Source of the DNA: Albugo candida
Lineage: Eukaryota > Oomycota > Peronosporomycetes > Albuginales
Length of the DNA stretch: 64,000 nt
Direction: 5' to 3'
Assembly (NCBI GenBank): GCA_040437565.1
Contig: JBDOQK010000056.1
Span: 1 to 64,000, forward strand
Below are positions 22,814 to 32,725 of the stretch, piece after piece; positions within the stretch are counted from its first letter, which is position 1, and every line of letters starts with the position of its first letter. The notes under the pieces are model-generated. The model saw only the letters and a program-made list of their open reading frames with translations, was not told where the DNA came from and made no database searches. The position numbers and the translations under genes were made by a program.

Positions 22814-24211
22814 ATGCAAAAAAGCGAAAAAGAGATAAAGTCAAGTCCATTGTCATACGAGGGTTCGCCTCATTGTGCCACGGAAGTAATGGAGAACACT
22901 ATTACTTCGGGTGCAAAGCGTTCTAGATCGAAATCGGAAGAGACTGCAATGATTTTGACGAGCTTGAGTCAAGCAAATTACGACATCCAAGCTTTGAACC
23001 AATTACGTAAAGCCAAAGGGACCTCCAGTACAGAGGACCAGTGTCATCTCACAGCTCGACAAGGAGATATACGTGGTGAACAGGATACATCTGTATGCAC
23101 CGAAAGTGGACGCTCGAAAAATTCCTTGACAAAGCAGATTTCTTTGGATGAGCTTCGTGCTCATTTTGATCGTCCGATTATCGAAGTTGCAAAAAAGTTT
23201 GGAATCTGCATAACTTTGATGAAAAAAATATGTCGTCGAAACGGAATCAAACGATGGCCGCATCGACAAATTCGATCTTTGACAAAAAGTATCGCCGCTT
23301 TAGAGGCAGCGATGCTGAGTGCAAACGAGACAGAACAAGAGAGATATCAAGACCAAATTATGAATCTTCGTAGGCGTCGTGAATCTGTGATCGCAAATCC
23401 TAATAAATTTTCCATGGCACAGATACTTGGAGACCAACAATACGCAGTGCAAAATAAAGAAGATGCCAGTCGCAGTCGACCGCCATCTCCAATCAGGGCA
23501 GATGGTGCAACTTCGAGTGGATTATCTACTCTTAAATCACGATCGAATCCGGCATCACCGAATTTGTCAAAATTGAATGATGCTGCACAGTGCTCACCGC
23601 TAATCAAACGTCCTAATGGTGCATCCTCATTATGCAACACGATGGCAGGGAAGGTAGCGACTTTGGTGCACTCTGCTCAATACTTGGACGCCAGTGATTC
23701 GTCGAAAGAAGCCTCTAATGAAATCCGTAAACAAAGACATTGTATAGCGAAACAGTCCAAAGGTGGGCGGTGGACAAGCGAGGAGCATGCCGCATTTTTG
23801 GTAGGTATTCGATGTTATGGTAAAGATTGGCGTCGTGTAGCACAGATTGTCAAAACAAGAAATCCCGTACAAACGCGTACTCACGCACAAAAGTACTTGC
23901 TAAAGTTTTCGGGGCGGTATGCCAATGAGCAATCACAAACGTCTCAACTAGAGGCCCAACTCGTATCTCGATCTCTCAACTCGAAGGCTGCAGCCCGCAA
24001 TCAGGCAGTTTCTGACGTTGTGTGCTGTGACGATACGAATTCTAAAAGTAAGAGAATTGTCCAATTCGACCATGGTGCAGGATTGGCTGCTGATCAAACG
24101 AGCGTGTTATTCGACTCTATGAAGAAAGAGCTGGTTGAAGTGGGATCTCCGACAGCGGCTACAGCGTTATGTATGGTGAACACGAGTAACAAAGTCCCAT
24201 GCATTTTGTGA
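22814..24211 (+). CDS. RWP-RK + MYB (SHAQKYF-type) transcription factor
   Basis: A 465-residue protein from ATG 22814; the frame runs 12 codons further upstream but without another ATG. Residues ~105-160 are an RWP-RK DNA-binding domain (LRAHFDRPIIEVAKKFGI, then RRNGIKRWPHRQI). It is followed by a short basic helix (MNLRRRRESV). Residues ~317-365 are a single MYB repeat with the three spaced aromatic/Trp positions (RWTSEEHAAF, DWRRVAQIV) and THAQKYLLKF, a variant of the SHAQKYF box. The remainder is low-complexity Ser/Asn-rich linker. Both domains bind DNA in other eukaryotes; a nuclear regulator is expected. The combination on one chain is unusual. The next gene (COX5B) is convergent, 245 bp away. 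Confidence 0.88.
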   Translation: MQKSEKEIKSSPLSYEGSPHCATEVMENTITSGAKRSRSKSEETAMILTSLSQANYDIQALNQLRKAKGTSSTEDQCHLTARQGDIRGEQDTSVCTESGRSKNSLTKQISLDELRAHFDRPIIEVAKKFGICITLMKKICRRNGIKRWPHRQIRSLTKSIAALEAAMLSANETEQERYQDQIMNLRRRRESVIANPNKFSMAQILGDQQYAVQNKEDASRSRPPSPIRADGATSSGLSTLKSRSNPASPNLSKLNDAAQCSPLIKRPNGASSLCNTMAGKVATLVHSAQYLDASDSSKEASNEIRKQRHCIAKQSKGGRWTSEEHAAFLVGIRCYGKDWRRVAQIVKTRNPVQTRTHAQKYLLKFSGRYANEQSQTSQLEAQLVSRSLNSKAAARNQAVSDVVCCDDTNSKSKRIVQFDHGAGLAADQTSVLFDSMKKELVEVGSPTAATALCMVNTSNKVPCIL

Positions 24212-24456
24212 TGAGATATACCAACGGCTGTAGTGTATATAGTGTGCGGAAGAACTCACAATTGTACTGCGCATGCAATTTTGCTTATAGATAGTTTATT
24301 TGATATGATTATAGCTTAGAAACGAACAGAAGACGCTTGCACGCGGGAAAACAATTGAATACATTATGAGAAACGATAATCAGTGTTGGATCTTTCATAT
24401 TTTTTGATCTACTGCTACCAATCACAAACTCCTTGTTGAAGTGTAACGCAAGGACA

Positions 24457-24870
24457 CTACGCATGTGACGCTTGGACTCCCGTAACTTTCTCGTTCTTCA
24501 TGGATTCTGCTAATTCTTGTGGATGATACAACTTGAAATATTTTTCAATCTGCGGAACGTAAAATATTTTTCCTTTTTGAAGATTGAACCAGAAGACGTA
24601 CGAAGAATCATTATGAGAAACTCCAATAGGTCGGACGTCATTGAATGATGGAACTAAGATCGGATCTTCTTTTGAATTCCCTTGCGTCTCATCAGTTTCT
24701 ATGGGATCACGATTAAAAGTAATGATACCAGCTTTCTCATCTTCCAGCTCCTCACGCTGTCGACCCACAGCATGATCATAAATGTCCGGAATAGTAGAGG
24801 CAGATCGTGCCATACATCTACGCGCATTGACACTTTGTAAGGAATTTGCCAGACTTCTTACGATGCTCAT
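24457..24870 (-). CDS. COX5B: Cytochrome c oxidase subunit Vb (COX5B/Cox4)
   Basis: A 137-residue protein with a basic, Ser/Arg-rich N-terminus (MSIVRSLANSLQSVNARR) typical of mitochondrial import. The body carries the subunit Vb signature KEDPILVPSFND followed by a VFWFNLQKGK strand and YFKLYHP. This nuclear-encoded subunit sits on the matrix side of respiratory complex IV. In animals and fungi four cysteines (GCxC and CPxC) bind zinc; here these positions read GVSH and VPQI, so the zinc site is gone. Length fits the family. No intron is needed. Confidence 0.88.
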   Translation of the reverse strand: MSIVRSLANSLQSVNARRCMARSASTIPDIYDHAVGRQREELEDEKAGIITFNRDPIETDETQGNSKEDPILVPSFNDVRPIGVSHNDSSYVFWFNLQKGKIFYVPQIEKYFKLYHPQELAESMKNEKVTGVQASHA

Positions 24871-25013
24871 AATTTTCTATTTGCTGTTAAAAGAAGGGGA
24901 GAGCAAACACTGACGAAAAGACCGGTTATGACGGTTGGACCACCAGAAACAAAACCGACAGAACCAAAAGATCGACAAAATGTATTATATTTTAGTGTTA
25001 CCGACCTTATGAT

Positions 25014-28000
25014 TTATGATATGCAGACCTGCATGCCGAGATTTTGATAGTAGATGAACTGGTCTGGAACGATGCTTTCCTCCGTCGTATACATCCTGAA
25101 ACGTGGATATTGTATGTAGCCATTTTTCATCGCTACCAATCGTCTGGACACCACACACGCCTGATTGAGTGCTGATAGCGTAATGCGTTCACATTCTTTT
25201 CCTAACAGCATCCAGTTTTTTTTGCTCGTAGGACACAAAGAAAGGATCAATGGAAGCGGTAGCGAGAGAATATTGTCAATCCTAGTCAGTGTGATCCCGA
25301 TTGTAAAGTGAATATTCTGGTGTTTTTCGTAAATAGACTTTTCCAGATGTGTATGTAAAGTATCGGATTGCGGGGAGATTTGTAGTAGAAATAAATATGG
25401 AATCATGTAAATTCCAGCCGAAAGAGGAATCGATGTGCGTATTGGCCAACAATCTGATCCTTCCGACATTATGTCGTATGATAGACGGAGACTGAGTTCA
25501 TCTCCTCGCAAATGAGTCTGGGCAAGCTGGGGTCTCTTCAAAATAAATGAAATATGGAGGCGCTCAAATGGTCGAAGAAATGTATCACGAATGAATGTGT
25601 TGGGATCATGCAGAATGAGATTTTGTTCGCCTTGTCGGTCAGCACAAACTTGCAGCGCAAATTCGAGCCGATAATCTCTCAGTGTGAGTCCTTGCTTCTT
25701 ATTGCATGTCAGCGCAATAGCAAGAACGGTGCTTTCCTCGAAATGGCTTACTTGGATGTTTTCGTCGAGAGACTTGTAAACCGGAATTGCAATACATTGA
25801 TTTAATTTTTCAATACGGGGTGGTTCCGACCCGAAATCTTGCAAGTCACAGAAGGCAGTGAAATTGATTGAGTCGACATCTATTGCGCTAGGAGCTTCCA
25901 CTAAAAGCTTTAGACACTCACACGTGCTTGGTTTCAAATCGTCAAGCTTGATGCCATAAGAAATGAAGTCACTCCAATCATGATCGGTGTCGGGCTCATC
26001 TAAGTCTAAATAAGCATGCGCTGCGTCAAGATAGTCGAATTTCATAAATCTCACTCTTGCGCCTTTNNNNNNNNNNNNNNNNNNNNNNNNNNNNNNNNNN
26101 NNNNNNNNNNNNNNNNNNNNNNNNNNNNNNNNNNNNNNNNNNNNNNNNNNNNNNNNNNNNNNNNNNCTGCATGCCGAGATTTTGATAGTAGATGAACTGG
26201 TCTGGAACGATGCTTTCCTCCGTCGTATACATCCTGAAACGTGGATATTGTATGTAGCCATTTTTCATCGCTACCAATCGTCTGGACACCACACACGCCT
26301 GATTGAGTGCTGATAGCGTAATGCGTTCACATTCTTTTCCTAACAGCATCCAGTTTTTTTTGCTCGTAGGACACAAAGAAAGGATCAATGGAAGCGGTAG
26401 CGAGAGAATATTGTCAATCCTAGTCAGTGTGATCCCGATTGTAAAGTGAATATTCTGGTGTTTTTCGTAAATAGACTTTTCCAGATGTGTATGTAAAGTA
26501 TCGGATTGCGGGGAGATTTGTAGTAGAAATAAATATGGAATCATGTAAATTCCAGCCGAAAGAGGAATCGATGTGCGTATTGGCCAACAATCTGATCCTT
26601 CCGACATTATGTCGTATGATAGACGGAGACTGAGTTCATCTCCTCGCAAATGAGTCTGGGCAAGCTGGGGTCTCTTCAAAATAAATGAAATATGGAGGCG
26701 CTCAAATGGTCGAAGAAATGTATCACGAATGAATGTGTTGGGATCATGCAGAATGAGATTTTGTTCGCCTTGTCGGTCAGCACAAACTTGCAGCGCAAAT
26801 TCGAGCCGATAATCTCTCAGTGTGAGTCCTTGCTTCTTATTGCATGTCAGCGCAATAGCAAGAACGGTGCTTTCCTCGAAATGGCTTACTTGGATGTTTT
26901 CGTCGAGAGACTTGTAAACCGGAATTGCAATACATTGATTTAATTTTTCAATACGGGGTGGTTCCGACCCGAAATCTTGCAAGTCACAGAAGGCAGTGAA
27001 ATTGATTGAGTCGACATCTATTGCGCTAGGAGCTTCCACTAAAAGCTTTAGACACTCACACGTGCTTGGTTTCAAATCGTCAAGCTTGATGCCATAAGAA
27101 ATGAAGTCACTCCAATCATGATCGGTGTCGGGCTCATCTAAGTCTAAATAAGCATGCGCTGCGTCAAGATAGTCGAATTTCATAAATCTCACTCTTGCGC
27201 CTTTTGCTGAGCCACAACTTGAGGCTTCGATATGGAAATTGGCTTGTTGATATCCTTGAAAGTTGCGATAGTAAATAAGCATTAGAGTTCGTGATCCAGG
27301 TGATATGGATGGCGGACCGTGGATTTCCAATCTGATATTAGGCGTATAAGATGGAACAACGAATTCACACACATCTATTTCTTCTGATGCTTCCAATAAG
27401 AATACGGTGTTCCTTGCTACATCACATTTTATAAAATTGAAGCGATAAGATCCAGCGGGAACGGCTTGCTGCAACGCCACGATGGTGCATGACTTTGACG
27501 GGAGTTTGACTTGATATTCACTGAAAGTGATAGCACGTGGATCAACTAAATCTGATTGATGTGAAAATTTCGCAAAATAAATTCGTAAATGCTCCAACTG
27601 AATTGTTGAAGAGCACATGTTCTTAAATGATATACGTACCGCAACATCGCGATGTGGAGCCATTGCATCGCTGTGCGTAAGGATGCTAATAGATATCCCA
27701 ATCTTGATCATCTTAGTGCGAAAAACTCGATGCGGACCTTCAAGTTTTGCAAGAGCAGAGCCGAGCACTACATTGAAAAGTGATTCTGATACCTCCTCGT
27801 TTGCTTTGACTGGAATCTCGGATAAATTTGTGAAAATTGTGATAGCTTCAGCAAGTCGTCCAAGTCTGAGCTCGCAAAGACAAATCTTAAGGCGACAGTG
27901 GTAGACCAGTGATAGCCACTTGTCTTCCAAACATTGACGCTCCTGTGAACGTAACAACCGAGATGCACTTTCGTATTCTTCATGTTGTAGATGGAATGAG

Positions 28001-29791
28001 GCACACTGATCACCTAGAAAGATAGCAAAACGATGGCGACCAGCTCGCGAAAAGTGCAAGGAAGCAAGATGTGATAGCTCCCATAAACAATATTCCAGTT
28101 CCTCGTGTTGATTATCAGCTAGCATTTGAGAAAGGCAAGAATACCATTCTTGACTACCGCTTTTGTATTCATAGGGTGCATGTATATTCTCGTTGCTGAA
28201 TCCGATTTTAGCACCAGCAACTTTTTTTGTTCCACGAAGTAAGATCCGACGGGCGAGATAGAACAACTCCCCAAGGTACTGAGCCATCTCTTCCGGCTTG
28301 GACTTCTGGTTGTCGCATTCTGAGATTGCAACCGAGGAAATAGTGCTCCCATTTCCATTCCAGGCAATGTCACAGGTATAAGCAATCTCGAAACAAGCTC
28401 CAACAGCCCAGTGATACGGTTGGTATGAATGAAGTATCTTGAAGTCCAGTTGTTCCTGAACAAGCTTTTCATGAAACGACTCGATAAAGACAAGTGCTCG
28501 TTCGATCAGCTCCGTGTAGTCAGCCCTCAAATAGAGTATTCGGATTTGACGACAGAAAAAGTAGAGTTCAATCTGAGATGAAGAGGCTTGACCATCCGTG
28601 ATGTACTTTTGTAGCTGTTCGAGGTTGAGACACAACTATGTGTAACATGCAAAAAAATTTCAGTCAGTGGTAGGAAATCATACAGCGTGGTGTGTCTTTA
28701 CTGGAGAGAAACGGAATATGGGATCATCTGCGCTGTAGTGAGCAGCATTGTCGTATGTCAGAGCTGTTCCAATGGCTTCCAGCTCGTCGTACTAAACGTA
28801 CAAATTGCATAAAACGGGTTAGACACGCAACTTATCGCCCCAAACGGTGCACAATACATGGCGAAGGGCATCGTCTAGCAGATATGTCTGCTGATACATG
28901 AATGCGACACGCTCTTTGGCTAGAAGTAAAGCGCCGAATTCCCAATCTGTCTGAGCTCGCTACAAACGAATTGCAAGACATATTATGTCCAGTAGTGTAT
29001 CCATCAAAAGCTAGAAAATCTCATACTTTGGCATCCAACAAACGTAATTCCTCTTCAAAATACCAACATTTCGATTCAAACGCTTCCATAATACATTCTC
29101 TGAGTTGATGAATGAAATTAGACCATTGTGATTGTCCTTGTTGCTGATTTAAGGACCCAACAAAGCTGGAACCTTCCATTATGTCTAATTTCCAGACTCT
29201 TTCGTGCACACAATAATCTACGTTTGAACCTGCTGTTCCTGATGAGGCACGGAGACCGATTCCACCACCATGATCGCTGCCCATGCTTCCTATATTACTC
29301 ATTATCATACCACTTGCATTATCACCTGATTTTTTACTTCCGAAATCGACACGTAAGCGGTCAAATATCTTTTTGTACACATTATTGCCTGACATGATCG
29401 AAATCTTCTGACCGCTTCCTCCGCATTTAGAGTGACATCCGAGTGGCACATATAGGATCATGTAATCTATACGGTGCTTATTCATACTCTCCACCCAATT
29501 CTTCAGTTGCGGTTTAATGTGATTTTTATACGCCTTCATATCCTCACACTTGACGACATAAAAGCACAGTAATGGTGTCAAAGGAAAACATTGCATACTC
29601 AGCTGCTCCATATCAGCTGGAAGTAGAGTGAAATGTATGTGAAGCCGAGGAATCATCTTTTTCACGCCAACTATATTCTTCCACTCAATCATTCGTAGAG
29701 GCAGCCGCATCATTAAAAAGGGAGCAATTATATCCCAAAGTCCACCTTCATCAGTGTATCCAATCTTCAAATCTAAATGCAGTGAGCTCAA
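25014..29791 (-). CDS. TRAPPC10: TRAPP II complex subunit 10 (TRAPPC10/Trs130)
   Basis: Subunit of the TRAPP II tethering complex and Rab exchange factor at the Golgi. Exons on the minus strand: 29027-29791, 28858-28959, 28702-28791, and a last exon starting at 28635. Introns are 67, 66 and 66 nt, all GT-AG and phase 0. Exon 1 has the family start (DEGGLWDIIAPFLMMRLPL). Exons 2-3 read WEFGALLLAKERVAFMYQQ and DDALRH/YDELEAIG, matching the conserved helical region. The last exon crosses a false duplication: count 26167-28635 and then 25014-25028; 25029-26066 repeats 26167-27204. The predicted product is about 1146 residues, close to yeast Trs130. No ATG is seen at the start of exon 1, so a short upstream exon with the start codon is likely. 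Confidence 0.85.
25029..27204. other. False 1038-bp duplication around gap 5
   Basis: Positions 25029-26066 are identical to 26167-27204, with 100 N (26067-26166) between. It lies within the last exon of TRAPPC10. Left uncorrected, it yields a broken C-terminus and a second apparent gene at 25014-26261. Confidence 0.93.
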
Positions 29792-31521
29792 TAAAATTGA
29801 TCAATCGATATATGAAGTCATATGACCTGGTGTCAGCAGGTCTTGCGTGAATGAAGGCGTTATAGATGCATAAAGTGATGTCATGGCGAGCATATGAGCT
29901 GTACATAACGAGCGTACTTTAACTGATTTTTACGTTACATCAAAAGGACCACCGACATGTGGTAATTTCAAACCCAGCAAATTTATGGTAAACTCTAGAA
30001 CCTCTTTCTGAAATGTAATGCGCACAAAATGAAGGGATAGAGGATCATACGCTGAATGATTTGTTACCTGTTTTGTTTAATCAACATAAGCTATGATTTG
30101 GGAGGCCAGCTAAGAGATCTGCGTACATTATGATTATGAACCTAGCATTTTACCTCACATTTAGTCAAGATCGACCTGTCCAGACGATCATCACCGAGTG
30201 AACCTAAGTCAGTTCTCAGATACGTGAAGTGTACACCTGGGCTCGACTCTATTATGACTACTCTTCTTGTCACTCCAGGCGTATTTTGAATGCATCATTA
30301 AATGATGAATCGACAACTTGACACTCAGTATCGGTTTCCGTGCGCTTGCTTTGTATCGATGAAAAAAGAAAGCCAAGTGGCGCATCCTGGCAATATAAAT
30401 TACAATATAGCCAGATGGTAGCTTCCATGGACTGCGCGATTTTCCACGATAGCTGAACGATTTAAGAGCACGACCAGAAGGATGTCCCATCGATACATGA
30501 CCGTCTGAAAATGTTTGGTGTTGCTTTGACGTGGCCACGTCTCGGTTAAAGCACTATGCTTCAAAAGTATGATACTTTCAAGCCGATGTCTCACTTGTAA
30601 CGAAAATCCATGAGTTGCACAAATCATCAACAAAACATGCACTATAGTGTTTGCTACAGATCATGCTGTAATAAATTCCTGTAAGCAGTGATACCTAATG
30701 TGTATTGAAGCTTTACATCGCTACACTAAGGTGTATACGCATACGTGCTTGACAAATTCACATTTAACTTCCAAAGGCTGACTTAGTCAACGAACGTTTT
30801 GGTAATCATAAATTGAAGCTTTACATCCCTACAGTAAGTTGCATATTCATACGTGCTCTGCTTGCTGTAAATGAAACAAAGGCTTCTGCTGGTATAGTGC
30901 CCTCGTGCGGGTGACCACCGGAAACTTTCATAAGCTGTGATCTCGCTTTCAGGCATATTTGCACTTTATATGACGCCTTCGCACCCACTCCAACAGAATC
31001 CTTAACCCAAATATTTAGCTATAATTAATGAATATAAAGAACTTGAAGCTGTATCTGTGATGGAGATGATAAAAGCAAAGAAATCAGTTGTTTGACTAGG
31101 GAATCATTTCATTCCTCAACGATTTTCTTAACGGAAATATTACCCTTCTTGCCATCTACAGCAATTCTCTTACTGACGTGTGACGCTCTCAACTCAGCAG
31201 CAAAGATAAGGATAACCAACTTAGTCGTAATTGTCTATGCCATGACGGAGAGAAACGTGAGGGAGATAAGATGCATGATAATAACGTAGGTTTTTGAAGA
31301 AACACGCATCGACGAGCTGAATTTTCCTGAACCTTATCACCCGTTATATCACACCGCTTATGATGCCCTTGGTTAGATCAGCTCGTTGAATTTACGCTCG
31401 CATCCAGCCACGTAACTAAAGAGACCAACTTTATTCAGCAAACGATGTTAGACTGTATCTCAATCAAATGGTCGAGGGAAACGGTATATTATTACTGATT
31501 ATGATCTCATTGACACTTACT
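29792..31521. other. Intergenic region, no confirmed gene
   Basis: About 1.7 kb. It contains an imperfect direct repeat of about 50 bp (ATTGAAGCTTTACATC at about 30703 and 30811, each followed by CATACGTGCT) and the short signal-peptide-like frame at 31109-31243. The start exon of TRAPPC10 probably lies near 29800-30000. Confidence 0.5.
31109..31243 (-). pseudogene. Short signal-peptide-like remnant
   Basis: After ATG GCA TAG the frame stays open to TGA at 31109, encoding TITTKLVILIFAAELRAS and then a basic tail. This looks like the start of a small secreted protein with a stop at codon 3. It could also be a chance frame or a second exon. Confidence 0.25.
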
Positions 31522-31915
31522 TCAGCAAGCTGAAGCTGCTTCCAGTAAATCGGTCGCTTCTTGTAGGATCTCTCGCATACTTTCATTATCTTCATCTGCG
31601 TCAGATTTGCAAGATTGATAAACTTTTTGCAATGCGGCGAACGCCTCTTTTAGGCGTGCTTGGCAGTCCGGCAACATCGTTTGTGTTTCGAGTAACACCT
31701 CCTCCTGCTTTCGAATGTCCGCTTCGTCTTTTTGCTCAGCACGCATTTTACTTATGCGTGAAGATTGCACATCATATTCCTTGGCATAGTACTCAAGATC
31801 TTTTTTAATTCTGATTCAAATAAAAGAAATGGTTAGACTTTGACCACAGACCATTTGCCAACTCGATATACCGGCGTAGAATGTTTACTTTGAGCTTCAA
31901 TTCCTTATCCGCCAT
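31522..31915 (-). CDS. TBCA: Tubulin-specific chaperone A (cofactor A)
   Basis: Binds beta-tubulin during tubulin folding in the cytosol. Exon 1 (31872-31915) encodes MADKELKLKVNILRR. A 61-nt GT-AG intron (31811-31871) follows, and exon 2 runs to 31522. The spliced product is 110 residues, the usual length for the family. Motifs: IKKDLEYYAKEYD, then RKQEEVLLETQTMLPDCQAR, the conserved second helix. The whole chain is predicted as a helical bundle. It is divergent from the FKBP15-like gene, 0.8 kb away. Confidence 0.9.
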
Positions 31916-32725
31916 TGTCGCTATAAATGACTATTCTGACCAATCAACAAGCGCCTGGCAAATGTTCAAACAATGCAACATAACTTGTGACCGAGCAGGC
32001 ATGTGTTTGTCGTGCAGCAATTCATGAAAACCACCTTATATATCTCATTTCTTGACTTAATTCTTCCTTCTATCTTGACCAAACGTTCATGAAACCATCA
32101 TTCAGATTCACACAATAGTTTTAGAAGGACAAATTTACACTCCACGTTAATATATCGCGGACTTCAGATCATGGTAATCGTGCTGTAGTTTGATTTCAGA
32201 CAGCATGTAGCGTAGGAGTACTCGTCTTTATAAGCACACTTTCATATCTTGACAGTATGAATGATTAAATGACGTGAATTGTACTTTTCTGCTTTCGTAT
32301 AGCGGGATGAGCTAAATTATTGAGCAATTATGCTGCTGTCGGAGAAGTGGAAAATGACTGCTCATGAATGAAGTGTTCAGTGGATGAAAGTCACCTAAGG
32401 AAGCGATGTTTTAGATATGATAAAGATTACTGTGTCTGTCGTTGTTTCTTTCTGTTCATCGGCTGTGGTAACAAAATCTTGAGCCCATATTCGCATTAAG
32501 TATAACGATGAAGGGGATAAATCCTGCCCAAGTATCGAATCCGAGCAAGCATGCAAAGATGGATGTACAGTATGAATTATAGTTTTGCTTTCAATCTCTT
32601 TAGTTATAGATCTTCATTCGCTTCGGATAATTGCATCAGTTTTTATGCTTTTTTTGGCGCTCTGAGAGCTTACTTGGTCAGAGTACAGTACCATAAACGG
32701 CGTACAAACTGAAGGAACCTCTAAT
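31916..32725. other. Divergent intergenic region (TBCA / FKBP15-like)
   Basis: About 0.8 kb, AT-rich. No gene or RNA is seen. It presumably holds both promoters. Confidence 0.5.

Noticed and set aside
25014-26261. An apparent second, shorter TRAPPC10 gene
   Set aside because: It is the same 1038 bp as 26167-27204, duplicated across an N gap; an assembly artefact rather than a paralogue.
30209-30538. 109-codon minus-strand frame in the TRAPPC10-TBCA interval
   Set aside because: No recognisable motif and no start or splice support.
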